This document shows, piece by piece, positions 16,815 to 25,762 of a stretch of DNA of 64,000 nt. Within the stretch, counting starts at the first letter, position 1. Each line of letters starts with the position of its first letter. Origin of the DNA: Desertivirga brevis (GTDB lineage Bacteria; Bacteroidota; Bacteroidia; Sphingobacteriales; Sphingobacteriaceae); the NCBI RefSeq assembly GCF_017355835.1, contig NZ_JAFEWF010000010.1, forward strand, positions 1 to 64,000, read 5' to 3'. The position numbers and the translations under genes were made by a program. The notes under the pieces are model-generated. The model did no database searches and was not told where the DNA came from. It saw nothing but the letters and a program-made list of their open reading frames with translations.

Positions 16815-17923
16815 AACAGGCTCGTAAATTCTTTAGAACTCATAAACTCAACTTCCGGCCATCGCTTTAACACAGCTGTCAAAAGATCATCTAACTCTGA
16901 AAGTCCATGCCTTCTGTTAGACTCGTCTAGCCCCCCAACAAAATTTACGCGGTGAGTTCCGACTATCGCTGCTTTACCACAGAAAAAGGCTCCCTGAATC
17001 TGACTTAGCACATGCCCTATTCCCCTGTAAGAAGGATCTGAGGGTTCAAAATTGCAATTACGCACGTAATAGGTAATCCCCTCAGCACTTCTTTGTCCGG
17101 TTGAATAGGTAAAGTGCTCGTAAGTGCCGGTTGAAGTCCTGTCTAATCGTTTTTTTGGCACTGCATTGAATTTTATTCCTTTGCTTATTAGCGCAGGATT
17201 GAGCGAGGGGACAAAAACCGCGTTAGGCGCATTAAATATAGTGGGTAGAAATCCAAAGCTTTCCTGAAAGATATCTATGCCATCTTCCAATGAACTTTTC
17301 AACCTTCCTAAGGATTGATCTGATTCTATAAAATAACTAGGTCTGAAGTCTTTAGCCAATTTGGGAAAACTGACGGGAGAATAAGCAACATACTCGTTTT
17401 CAAAAGCTGCTTTTACTTTTGTATCACCTGAACGCAGAGCTTTTAACCAGAGATCGGTACTAATGTGCTCCCTGCCATGGTATTCCGGCACAAATATATT
17501 CCGGTCTACCCCTTGCTGCCACAAGTTCATAATTCCATTCCTTGAATACCGCTGGTAGGTTTCAGTGAACGTTTCGTAAGCATATTCAAAATAGTTCTTT
17601 TCTCGTATCCTTTGAAAGTCGGGATTTGCCATATTACAAAAGGGACTAATAACCGCATTATTTCCCTTCTTATCCTTGTGCCAGGTCAACACCTCAAACA
17701 AGGACTCTAAATCCTCCGAACTTTCAAGGGCGTCAAACTTACCATACCTGCTCCTCTCTACCGGAATCCCGGCTGAAGCCAACGTGGCAAATGCTTGTTT
17801 TGATGGCATGCGAATACTTCCCCAATCGTCTGCTTCTATTACAAGAATTTTCCTGCCGACAGACTTCCCCGGAAGGTTCTTTATCACCGATACGAGAGAA
17901 CGCTTTAACGAGTGAAAATTCAT
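16811..17923 (-). CDS. Divergent polysaccharide-deacetylase-like protein, paralogue A
   Basis: A 370-aa protein that matches its paralogue at 23351-24484 along its whole length. Three blocks look catalytic: KILVIEADDWGSIRMPS (Asp32 and Asp33), EYHGREH at about residues 148-154, and GTHRVNFVGG at about residue 324. The DDWG and HGREH pair resembles the Asp and His metal sites of NodB-type deacetylases, but the spacing is unusual. There is no signal peptide or membrane segment, so it would act in the cytoplasm, perhaps on a lipid-linked or nucleotide sugar. Coupled by ATGA overlap to the PaaK-like gene and by TAATG to a glycosyltransferase. Family assignment is moderate; the substrate is unknown. 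Confidence 0.75.
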   Translation of the reverse strand: MNFHSLKRSLVSVIKNLPGKSVGRKILVIEADDWGSIRMPSKQAFATLASAGIPVERSRYGKFDALESSEDLESLFEVLTWHKDKKGNNAVISPFCNMANPDFQRIREKNYFEYAYETFTETYQRYSRNGIMNLWQQGVDRNIFVPEYHGREHISTDLWLKALRSGDTKVKAAFENEYVAYSPVSFPKLAKDFRPSYFIESDQSLGRLKSSLEDGIDIFQESFGFLPTIFNAPNAVFVPSLNPALISKGIKFNAVPKKRLDRTSTGTYEHFTYSTGQRSAEGITYYVRNCNFEPSDPSYRGIGHVLSQIQGAFFCGKAAIVGTHRVNFVGGLDESNRRHGLSELDDLLTAVLKRWPEVEFMSSKEFTSLL

Positions 17924-19053
17924 TAGTTATTGCTTATATATTTAGAGTAAATAGTATCCATAAATCTTAAGGAATTTTCGATCGAGAATGTCTGAATTTT
18001 TTCCCTGCTTCGATCTGCAAAACTTTTTGCTAGTTCTCTATCAATAAAAAGCTTAAAAATATAGTCGTTAAACTGGGCGATATTTTCCTGTTCAAAAAGA
18101 AAGCCGTTTACATTATGTTCTATCAATTCCTTGTGACCGCGATCAATAGTGGCTACAACAGGAATACTGCAGAACATAGCTTCTGCAAGTGCCAAACCCA
18201 ATCCTTCATGTTTGCTTGCGGAAATACTTATATCGGTAACAGCAAGGTACTTGTCGATGTCTTTCCTGAATCCGAGGAACTCGACATTCTCAAAAAGATT
18301 ATTTTCCGCAGCAAAATGCTTCATTTTGTCAAGCTGTTTGCCAGAACCCGCAAACAATACTTTTACCTGGGGTATAATTTTCTTAAGCTCTATAAGGGCT
18401 TTTAGAACGAAAATATGATTCTTTCTAGGGATGAAGTTAGCGGCATAAAACAAGATAAAGTCATTCGCCTGATATCCCATTGCAACCTTCAACTCGCGTT
18501 TATTTGCGCTTATACTAGTTTGGAACCGGGACGTATCGACACCGATACCTCTCATATAAAAAGTTTCCTTCGCTCTAAATTCCTGTTTGGCAACCTGATA
18601 GTCCTCTTCGTTGATAGTTATGATAACATCAGTTTTAGACGAGAGGAACTTTTCTACGGAATAGAAAAGCCACCAGTTTAAGGCAGGCCCGCCTTTATAA
18701 AAGTGAAAGCCATGAGATGTATACATCACAACGGTTCCCTTTTTCCTTGCATCCTTAGCGGCTAAACGGGTAATAGCCGAAGGTATAGGCGTATGACAAT
18801 GGATAAGATCATAATCTCCCTGGTCTATCAATTGCTTCAACTGCTTATAGGCTCCAATAAGCTGGGTTGTTAATAAAGACCGTTTAAAAGGCAGATTATG
18901 CAGCTGGTCTGTAAAGGGAACGATACCGTTTCCTCGCACTTCAACAGCTACATCTATTGTACAGCCTTTTGCCTTTAACATCTCAAAATACGGCAGGTGA
19001 AAAACCTGCAGATGAATATCTGATGTTGCGACAACTAGAATCTTTTTACTCAC
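17923..19053 (-). CDS. Glycosyltransferase family 4 (EpsD/PglA-like)
   Basis: A 376-aa GT-B enzyme. The N-terminal domain starts KKILVVATSDIHLQVFHLP and has LIHCHTPIPSAITRL. The C-terminal nucleotide-sugar domain has LFYAANFIPRKNHIFVLKAL and the retaining EX7E motif in EGLGLALAEAM, then the typical HKELIEHNVNGFLF. It adds one sugar to the lipid-linked glycan on the cytoplasmic face. It starts with GTG and shares one base with the next gene (TAATG). The downstream gene begins 45 bp from the GT2 gene upstream. The class is certain; the linkage is unknown. Confidence 0.9.
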   Translation of the reverse strand: MSKKILVVATSDIHLQVFHLPYFEMLKAKGCTIDVAVEVRGNGIVPFTDQLHNLPFKRSLLTTQLIGAYKQLKQLIDQGDYDLIHCHTPIPSAITRLAAKDARKKGTVVMYTSHGFHFYKGGPALNWWLFYSVEKFLSSKTDVIITINEEDYQVAKQEFRAKETFYMRGIGVDTSRFQTSISANKRELKVAMGYQANDFILFYAANFIPRKNHIFVLKALIELKKIIPQVKVLFAGSGKQLDKMKHFAAENNLFENVEFLGFRKDIDKYLAVTDISISASKHEGLGLALAEAMFCSIPVVATIDRGHKELIEHNVNGFLFEQENIAQFNDYIFKLFIDRELAKSFADRSREKIQTFSIENSLRFMDTIYSKYISNN

Positions 19054-19098
19054 TCTAACCCTGATTAATTATTGTAAATCTTAAATCCCAAATTCCAC

Positions 19099-19977
19099 TT
19101 AAACTTTAATACCAAATTCAGCCCTTATCCGGTTAAACTCAGCCAACTGTTCCAGAGTAGGATTTACGCCTCTGCGGTTCACAAAGAATTCAGTTCCTAC
19201 AAAAGGCAGTGCAATAAACATTATGAGTGACTTTAGTACGGCAATTAAAATTGTCTTTAATGCCACAACAGGAGTTTTAGTTAACAAGGCAATATTACGA
19301 TTGATAATAAGCATGTTTGTCTTCAAAATCTTCCTTCCTGTAACCGAGACAAATTCTGAGTAGAAGTAAAGCACCTCGCCGTGGATCATGTACTTTCTAC
19401 CATCCAGATAGCGAATAAAAAAGTCTGTATCCTGCGCCAGCTTCATTGCCTTATTATAGACAATGCTTTTAGCAATATTTAACCGTACCATTGAGGGCGC
19501 GTGAGGGGCATCATACTTGCCTGAAACCTCTACCTTCAAAACCTTATTAGTTTTCAAGGCATTATTACCCCGTACCTTTAACAACTCGAAATTACCGTTA
19601 TACGACCCCATACCACAACTTACCAGGTCTAACTCAGGGTTTTCAAGAAAAGCCTTAAGCTGTTTTTCAAGCTTTTGAGGGTGAAAAAAATCATCGGCAT
19701 CAAGAAAGGCCAGAAAATCTCCTTCTGCCGCATCTAAAGCAGCCTGCCTCGCATAAGGTCTTCCTTTATTACTATCAAAATGAATTACACGGAATCGTTG
19801 ATCGCTTAGCTTATCGAGATAACTCTTTGTGCCATCTGTTGAACCATCATTAACTATGTAACAAACCCAATTGGTATAACTTTGAGCTAACAGACTCGCT
19901 ACTGCAAGGTCTATTGTTTTTTCGCCGTTATAGACTGGCATCATGACCGCGACCAGCGGATTAACTATTAAGGACAT
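19099..19977 (-). CDS. Glycosyltransferase family 2
   Basis: A 292-aa GT-A enzyme with the classic order: VAVMMPVYNGEKTIDLAV near the start, CYIVNDGSTDGTKSYL, the metal-binding DAD in LAFLDADDFFHPQKL, and an acceptor-side LAQDTDFFIRYLDG block with the usual ED/QD position. The C-terminal third holds a hydrophobic stretch (IAVLKSLIMFIALPF) that may dock on the membrane. The start overlaps the stop of the GT4 gene upstream by one base (TAATG). Sugar specificity cannot be read. Confidence 0.9.
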   Translation of the reverse strand: MSLIVNPLVAVMMPVYNGEKTIDLAVASLLAQSYTNWVCYIVNDGSTDGTKSYLDKLSDQRFRVIHFDSNKGRPYARQAALDAAEGDFLAFLDADDFFHPQKLEKQLKAFLENPELDLVSCGMGSYNGNFELLKVRGNNALKTNKVLKVEVSGKYDAPHAPSMVRLNIAKSIVYNKAMKLAQDTDFFIRYLDGRKYMIHGEVLYFYSEFVSVTGRKILKTNMLIINRNIALLTKTPVVALKTILIAVLKSLIMFIALPFVGTEFFVNRRGVNPTLEQLAEFNRIRAEFGIKV

Positions 19978-21059
19978 TACCGGCTAATATGAGAGGTTAT
20001 TGTATTTAAAAATTTGCCGCCCGATCTTTCAAAAGACAATTCGTCCTGAATCAAGCTTGCTTTTTCACCCACTATCATGCGTAAATTTGAATCATCAATC
20101 AGCCGCTGGACAACTGCTGCTAATGCCCGCGAATCGTTGTCCGGGACCAAAAAACCATTTTCATTGTCTCTAATAATATCAGCAGGCCCAGCAGATATGT
20201 CGTAGCTTACACAAGGTATACCAGCTGCCATAGCTTCACAAAGAGCATTTGGAAATCCCTCGCTTCTCGATGTCATAACAAATATTCCGGCTTCTGCATA
20301 TACGGGAGTCATATTGCTTACCTTACCAAGGAACACTACCCGGTCCTTTATATTTAAGCGGTCTACCTGATCACGAAGGGCCTGACTTTGTGGCCCGCCA
20401 TCTCCAGCTAATACCAGGTTCCAATCAGTATTAAGTAAGGCGAAGACATCAATCAGGCGATCAAACCCCTTTACATGGTAATGTCTTCCAACTCCCAGTA
20501 TATAGTTCTTACGTACTACTGCGGAGGGCTCAACACGTCGAACTGTATTAGGAATGATCGTTATTTTAGCGTTTCGCCCTAATAGCCGTTTCTTCTGATC
20601 AGCTGCCCGCCTTGTCTGTGCAATAATACCGGCACTATCTTTATAAGTAAGTTTCTTAAAAAAAGTATAGGCACGGCCGAAGTTCTTATCCGGACTGGAA
20701 CGATCTGACACGTAAACCGGAACCTTTATTCCTTTCAGTGCTAATAGCACCCAGGCGTTATGATAATCACCGAATGATAGAACAGTGTCTGGTTCAGCTT
20801 TAAGAACTTCCCTGCGGATATACTTTAAAAGCTTCAAATAGTAAAGATATTTCGGGGTATTTTTGTAGTCCAGATGGGGCTCCATAAGAGTGATACGATC
20901 ATCCAGTTTATAGAACTTCTCAAAGTTATAGAGTGTAATATAGGTTATCTTATGCCCCTGCTCGCAGAAATAATTTGCAAGATTAGACATTGCACGTTCT
21001 AGTCCGCCCATTTGAAGGGAGGGAGAGATAAGGCAAATTGCATAAGGTTTATCAGCCAT
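19977..21059 (-). CDS. Glycosyltransferase family 4
   Basis: A GT-B enzyme of about 360 aa. A longer frame exists upstream, but I start at the ATG at 21059 (MADKPYAICLISPS). That start places the GGLERAMSNLANYF motif at its usual distance from the N-terminus and gives an 8-bp overlap with the ATP-grasp gene. The C-terminal domain has YILGVGRHYHVKGFDRLI and EX7E in EGFPNALCEAM, followed by ISAGPADIIRDNENGFL. It resembles GalNAc/GlcNAc transferases of capsule loci. It acts on the lipid-linked unit; the exact donor is unknown. Confidence 0.9.
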   Translation of the reverse strand: MADKPYAICLISPSLQMGGLERAMSNLANYFCEQGHKITYITLYNFEKFYKLDDRITLMEPHLDYKNTPKYLYYLKLLKYIRREVLKAEPDTVLSFGDYHNAWVLLALKGIKVPVYVSDRSSPDKNFGRAYTFFKKLTYKDSAGIIAQTRRAADQKKRLLGRNAKITIIPNTVRRVEPSAVVRKNYILGVGRHYHVKGFDRLIDVFALLNTDWNLVLAGDGGPQSQALRDQVDRLNIKDRVVFLGKVSNMTPVYAEAGIFVMTSRSEGFPNALCEAMAAGIPCVSYDISAGPADIIRDNENGFLVPDNDSRALAAVVQRLIDDSNLRMIVGEKASLIQDELSFERSGGKFLNTITSHISR

Positions 21060-22092
21060 TAATAATTTCCCCCTTTTTCTCATTTGCTCTCTCCAATACA
21101 TTATCAATAATCCACCCATAAGGATCAAATGACTGTTCAACCCATTGTAAGTCTTTTGTCCAGTACCCCGGACAAGCATCATAACCCGAAGCTCTGAAAC
21201 CATAACTTATTTCAATGATAACAGGAGCGTATTTTTCAAACACAATATCAAAGGCAATACATTGAGCTTTGATAATCGCATTTGCTTTAAAAGCTAATTC
21301 GACAGCAGCCAGAGGGATCTGATCCCTGTCATAAATAATATCGCCTCCGCCCGAAGCTCGAAAATCATTTTTACGGACCATTCGCTTAATAGCAAAAGCT
21401 TTATTGTCTACCACGATAACACGGATATCACTATCGTTATTCGGGATAAATTCCTGAAAATACGCATAACCCTTTTCCCTGCCTTTTACCTCTGCAGCCC
21501 GTGTAGAATACGCTAGCCTGCCTACACCCCTTATAACATTTGAAAAGGTACCCTTTCCTGCCCTATATTTTCTGTATCGTTCCTTCAAGTTACCCCATGC
21601 CTGGTAATTGCTAATACCTGCACCGAAGACTTTATTGATAATGGCAACGCCTTCTGACCTGCTTTTAATTAACTCTACGTTAGACGATCCAGAACCTCCT
21701 CTAAGCTTAAATACCTTTGGCAATAAAGTGGTTTGCATCCATTGAAGCGCTTCTTTCTTACTATAAAACACATACGATTTGGCTCCTGGTAAACCCAGGG
21801 CTTCGAGCAAATATTTCTGGCCAACCTTATCGTCAAAGTGCCATGTGGTCTTAAAGTCAGGAAAAACCGCTTTACCAGATAGCTCTAAGGAAAATAGCAA
21901 TTGCTTTGCAAACAACACATCCTTCGGCCTCATATGACTATGGTGCCATAATAGCGCGTCACAGTCTTCCAGGTCGCGTATAATATCAGACGCGTAACAG
22001 TCCACCATCTTGTAGGGGATAGCTTTACGATCACAATAGGCAACCCATCTTGACGTAAAAGAATCTCCTTCTTTATGTATTGCTAGTTTCAT
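21052..22092 (-). CDS. ATP-grasp family ligase-like protein
   Basis: A 346-aa protein that resembles RimK-type ATP-grasp enzymes: a LLWHHSHMRP start domain, FDDKVGQKYLLEALG, the nucleotide-binding lysine and glycine loop PKVFKLRGGSGSSNVELI, YFQEFIPNNDSDIRVIVV, and a metal-binding segment AFDIVFEKYAPVIIEISYG. ATP-grasp ligases couple a carboxylate to an amine via an acyl-phosphate. In a polysaccharide locus this suggests amide linkage of an amino acid or similar group to an amino or uronic sugar. Its neighbours, a CapA-like protein and deacetylase-like proteins that could expose amines, fit that idea. The substrate is unknown. Confidence 0.8.
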   Translation of the reverse strand: MKLAIHKEGDSFTSRWVAYCDRKAIPYKMVDCYASDIIRDLEDCDALLWHHSHMRPKDVLFAKQLLFSLELSGKAVFPDFKTTWHFDDKVGQKYLLEALGLPGAKSYVFYSKKEALQWMQTTLLPKVFKLRGGSGSSNVELIKSRSEGVAIINKVFGAGISNYQAWGNLKERYRKYRAGKGTFSNVIRGVGRLAYSTRAAEVKGREKGYAYFQEFIPNNDSDIRVIVVDNKAFAIKRMVRKNDFRASGGGDIIYDRDQIPLAAVELAFKANAIIKAQCIAFDIVFEKYAPVIIEISYGFRASGYDACPGYWTKDLQWVEQSFDPYGWIIDNVLERANEKKGEIING

Positions 22093-22191
22093 TAAATGCG
22101 TTAATCTTTTTAATGCAGGAATTAACTATTCTCTTTTTCGAATGAATCCGCGTAGGGTTTCATTTCTCTCAACATTCTATGTAATAATTCT

Positions 22192-23349
22192 TTAGGAAGA
22201 CAAAGACTTCAATACATACATTACAATATCCTTGTGCGACTCGCATCGGATGAGGTTTAGATGAAGCCGTCTCTTCTTTTTACTGAAAAAGTATGGTAAC
22301 ACGTTATACCTCTTCAGACTTCTAAAAAACTTATTGTTAAAAGGCTCAAGATAATTGGTGTATACATACATCTTCTTCTTACACATTTCAGAAAATTTAT
22401 CCTTTAACTGTTGGTCATCCTGGATAATCTCATTGAACTCCCGAACCTTCTTTCCGAAGTTTTGAATCTCTGAGGCTGCCATTTTTCTAAGACCTGCCTC
22501 TTGTTTATTTTGTACGTAAGGAATTAGTTTATAATTTATTCCTTCCTGGTCAATTTCTAGCTTTACCGCAAATCCTTCACTCCAAACCGGATTCGTATGC
22601 TTCGGATTTTTGCTTCCATATTCATCGAATATAAAGTTTCCAATACCGTAGAAAATTGGAACTTTATTATAAACTTCATAACCGCTGTAACAATGTTGAT
22701 GATGATTAATGATAACAGAAGCTCCCGCATCAGCATAAAAACGGTAGGTATCCTTCATACGGGGACTAGGAAGCTGATACATTTCATGGCCTCCATGTAT
22801 AATGAGAATAACAAATTCCGCTTTCCGCTTTGCCTCCGAAATAGTACGGTGATTTTCAATAAGGTTTAAAGCATGTGCACCGGGATGATCGTCATTGGTG
22901 GTAGAGAACTCATTCTCGCTAATATTGATAAAAGCAATATTATGTCCTTTGAGCCTGAAATACTTGGTCTTACTTGCTTCAGCTGCATTCCTTCCCGCCC
23001 CAAGGAAATCTATTTCCCGCTCCTTTAAATGGGTAATCGTACTGCGCAAACCTGCACTGCCAAAATCCATGATGTGATTATTAGCAAGCGTCACCATATT
23101 AAAACCTGCATTCTTAAGGGCATCAAGAGTTTCAGGGACAGCCTTTAAGGCCGGTCCTGTCTTATCTATTCCCTCTTCTTCACCTGTTGTAACTACGCAC
23201 TCCAGGTTGACAATTGACAAATCAGCTTCACTTATTTCCGGAAGCAGGTCATTAAATATTTTTGAAAATTCTCCTTTAACAGCAAGTTTCTCTATGCGAT
23301 TAACCGGACAATAATCGCCCGCTATAAACAGAGTTATTTTTTCCTTCAT
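22192..23349 (-). CDS. CapA-family (PGA_cap) metallophosphoesterase-like protein
   Basis: A 385-aa protein of the CapA/PgsA family: LFIAGDYCPVNR at the start, IVNLECVVT, LANNHIMDFG, VILIIHGGHEMYQLPS and ASVIINHHQHCYSGYE followed by GIGNFIFD. These are the family's metal-site blocks of a calcineurin-like fold. CapA proteins take part in poly-gamma-glutamate capsule synthesis; many homologues in glycan loci have unknown roles. Unlike many CapA proteins it has no N-terminal anchor. It starts 1 bp after the deacetylase-like gene. Its end is odd: after the TAA, another frame continues as protein-like sequence (LPKELLHRMLREMKPYAD) to a stop at 22122. The C-terminus may therefore carry a frameshift. 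Confidence 0.85.
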   Translation of the reverse strand: MKEKITLFIAGDYCPVNRIEKLAVKGEFSKIFNDLLPEISEADLSIVNLECVVTTGEEEGIDKTGPALKAVPETLDALKNAGFNMVTLANNHIMDFGSAGLRSTITHLKEREIDFLGAGRNAAEASKTKYFRLKGHNIAFINISENEFSTTNDDHPGAHALNLIENHRTISEAKRKAEFVILIIHGGHEMYQLPSPRMKDTYRFYADAGASVIINHHQHCYSGYEVYNKVPIFYGIGNFIFDEYGSKNPKHTNPVWSEGFAVKLEIDQEGINYKLIPYVQNKQEAGLRKMAASEIQNFGKKVREFNEIIQDDQQLKDKFSEMCKKKMYVYTNYLEPFNNKFFRSLKRYNVLPYFFSKKKRRLHLNLIRCESHKDIVMYVLKSLSS

Positions 23350-23350
23350 T

Positions 23351-24484
23351 TTATTGCTGTATGTCTGATAAGATTAAACGACCCAATTGATCCGAAGACA
23401 TAAATTCGACCTCAGGCCATTTCCTAACGATCTGAGTCAGAAGGGTATTCAGAAGCAATAAATTCTCAGCTCTATTATCAGGATCTATTGATCCAATATA
23501 ATTTAAGCGGTGTGAACACACAATAGCCGGAGTCTTCCAGAAAAAAGCAGTCTCCATTTCCTTAAGGCAACTGTCTATTGCTGAAGCCCTGTTCTTTCTT
23601 AGCGACGGTTCGAAATGACAATTGCGCACCGTATAAACCTGCCCCAGTTTATTTCTTTCACCAGTATAATGTTTAACATACGCTTTACCGGAAAAAGAAG
23701 GTCTCACTTGTACCCTGCCGGATTGAATGATCCGCACATCATTTCTGAACAGGCCAAGTTCAACATCATCATCCCAGCAATAGTTAGGTGCTATGAAAGA
23801 AGATGAATGGTAGTTAAAAGTCTTGTGAAAGAGTTCTAATGCTTCTGATACTATTTGCTGATAGTTGCTCTTCTCACTCTCATCCTTATAATCATACGCA
23901 GCCATGAAGCTGCCTCTGTCTTCGCTTGTAATGGTCTGGCTCAACCCAAATAGATTGTGATTGAAAGCCAGCATTGTTTCTCTTGAGCCACTATTCAGAA
24001 ACTTCAGCCATCTTAAAACATTCACGTGCTCTCTACCATGGCATTGGGCTTTTAATAACCCTTCTCTACCCCCCTCAAGAACCAGCTCTAAAGAACCTTC
24101 GCGTCCTTCGTAGCTTTTATAGGTTTCGGTGAATAACTCATTCTTATAAGTTGAGGGGTTGTCCTGCTTCATTCTCCTAAAGTCAGGATTGGTCATTATA
24201 AAATTCGCAGTAATTACTGCGGGACTATCATGCTTATCCTTGTATTTTGAGAGTACATTAAAAAGTTCTGATAAATCCTCTACGCTTTCAAGTGAATCAA
24301 ATTTACTATATGCGCATTTATCTACTCTTATATTCTCCTTGAGCAAAGCGTTATATACCTCCGAAGATGGCATCCTGATAGCACCCCAGTCATCAGACTC
24401 AATAACAACAATCTTCCTGTTCGTTTTCCAACCGCGGTAGCTTAGAAGACTATCAGAGATCCGTTTTTTTAACTTACTAATCAT
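23351..24484 (-). CDS. Divergent polysaccharide-deacetylase-like protein, paralogue B
   Basis: A 377-aa paralogue of 16811-17923. It keeps the same three blocks at the same positions: KIVVIESDDWGAIRMPS (Asp31 and Asp32), QCHGREHVNVLRWLKFL at about residue 148, and VCSHRLNYIGS at about 323. Further shared blocks are SLE-SVEDL-ELF-VL and PEVEFMSSDQL at the end. There is no secretion signal. The conserved acid and histidine residues suggest a metal-dependent amidohydrolase or deacetylase of cytoplasmic glycan precursors. Downstream, 1 bp away, is the CapA-like gene. Two copies in one locus suggest two different sites or sugars. The function is inferred from family resemblance only. Confidence 0.75.
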   Translation of the reverse strand: MISKLKKRISDSLLSYRGWKTNRKIVVIESDDWGAIRMPSSEVYNALLKENIRVDKCAYSKFDSLESVEDLSELFNVLSKYKDKHDSPAVITANFIMTNPDFRRMKQDNPSTYKNELFTETYKSYEGREGSLELVLEGGREGLLKAQCHGREHVNVLRWLKFLNSGSRETMLAFNHNLFGLSQTITSEDRGSFMAAYDYKDESEKSNYQQIVSEALELFHKTFNYHSSSFIAPNYCWDDDVELGLFRNDVRIIQSGRVQVRPSFSGKAYVKHYTGERNKLGQVYTVRNCHFEPSLRKNRASAIDSCLKEMETAFFWKTPAIVCSHRLNYIGSIDPDNRAENLLLLNTLLTQIVRKWPEVEFMSSDQLGRLILSDIQQ

Positions 24485-24513
24485 TTTATGTTATATGCCT
24501 GCTAGTACTTACC

Positions 24514-25761
24514 TTATTTTTTAATAAAATCAATCATAGCCATCCCTGGATCAACTATACAGACAAAAGGATTCCCGATAAAAGTTAACACATTGATCGT
24601 TTGGAAACCTAGTCTGAACTGAAACACCACAAAAAATACAATTAGTGGTAAGCATACCAGAACGGCACGTTTAATAGCCCTTACCTCCCTCCAATAATTT
24701 TGTAAGAGCAGGAACACAAATCCATAAAGTAAAAAATAACTGATCATTTGAAATCTCCCTACTGATGGAATTATTGATATGATGTTAGTAACGGAAGAAA
24801 AAAATAATATAAAAGCAAAAACGGGCAGGTAAACTGAATTCTTCTTTAGGATCACAGAGGACCTGAAATAAACCAGCGAAGCCAATAATAACGCAAAATA
24901 CTTTAGAAAATCTGAGCGCATGAGTACGAACCATTTGGTTGACTGCTTTGCCGTTTCAATACTATCAGCATAGTCCTGATTCACGTAGGTATGTAGCTTC
25001 TTCTGAAATATTGCAGGAGAATATCTCATTAGAAAATCCTGCAATGGCTGTAAATTAAAAGAGGTTACAAGAAATGAGGCCAGGAAAAGATAGAACAGAA
25101 CTTTGAGGTTGCCGTTTACTACCGAAGATCCAATTACGATAAACAAAGGAATAATAAAGGAAAAGTGAAAAAGGATTGCGACCGAAGCCACCAGCAAATC
25201 CTTCCGGTTGCTTCCACAATACAAATATCTTAACAGCCCGTAAAGAAATATGTGCGAAGCAGCCCAAAACCGAAATCCATTTATAGACCAAAAAGGCATT
25301 AAAAGAGCCACAATTGAAAAAATTGCGACTGAAAGCAACGGAAGTTTACCTTCTACTTTATCCAGCAGGAACCAAAGGTTCCGGGAGTAAAAGAAACCAT
25401 ATATAATAGCAAAAGCTCCAAAAAGAGCAGAAGGATTATCGGTGAATCTAGATACACTAAATTGAATCACAGGACAGGCAAAATCCAGAAAGCTGCTCTC
25501 CTCGTCAGTAAGAAGACTGCTTAAAAAGTTTTCGAAGGTGATTTCCTTATTATGGAGAGCTACGAAATTGTCTGCATACCTGTTGGCATCCATTTTTTCG
25601 TCAGATATTACGAAGTTAAAACCGTAAAAAACTATAAAGGCCCACAAAATATTCTTAGCCCAACCTGTTTTATTATTCCTTAATGAATACAGAAGAGTTA
25701 GAAATGGCGACAATAAAAAAAGTAGCCATATTAAGAGGGTAGCTTTACGGTCTTTTTTCAC
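24514..25761 (-). CDS. EpsG/Wzy-like polysaccharide polymerase
   Basis: A 415-aa protein with 9-11 hydrophobic helices (LLIWLLFLLSPFLTLLYSL, NILWAFIVFYGFNFVI, LSVAIFSIVALLMPFW, VLFYLFLASFLVTSF, YFALLLASLVYF). After the second helix is the motif SDEKMDANRYADNF, which corresponds to the D-x-x-RY signature of EpsG-family proteins. These are the likely polymerases of exopolysaccharide loci. It is the only Wzy candidate in the locus. It starts with GTG 1 bp after a glycosyltransferase. The assignment rests on topology and this motif. Confidence 0.8.
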   Translation of the reverse strand: MKKDRKATLLIWLLFLLSPFLTLLYSLRNNKTGWAKNILWAFIVFYGFNFVISDEKMDANRYADNFVALHNKEITFENFLSSLLTDEESSFLDFACPVIQFSVSRFTDNPSALFGAFAIIYGFFYSRNLWFLLDKVEGKLPLLSVAIFSIVALLMPFWSINGFRFWAASHIFLYGLLRYLYCGSNRKDLLVASVAILFHFSFIIPLFIVIGSSVVNGNLKVLFYLFLASFLVTSFNLQPLQDFLMRYSPAIFQKKLHTYVNQDYADSIETAKQSTKWFVLMRSDFLKYFALLLASLVYFRSSVILKKNSVYLPVFAFILFFSSVTNIISIIPSVGRFQMISYFLLYGFVFLLLQNYWREVRAIKRAVLVCLPLIVFFVVFQFRLGFQTINVLTFIGNPFVCIVDPGMAMIDFIKK

Positions 25762-25762
25762 T

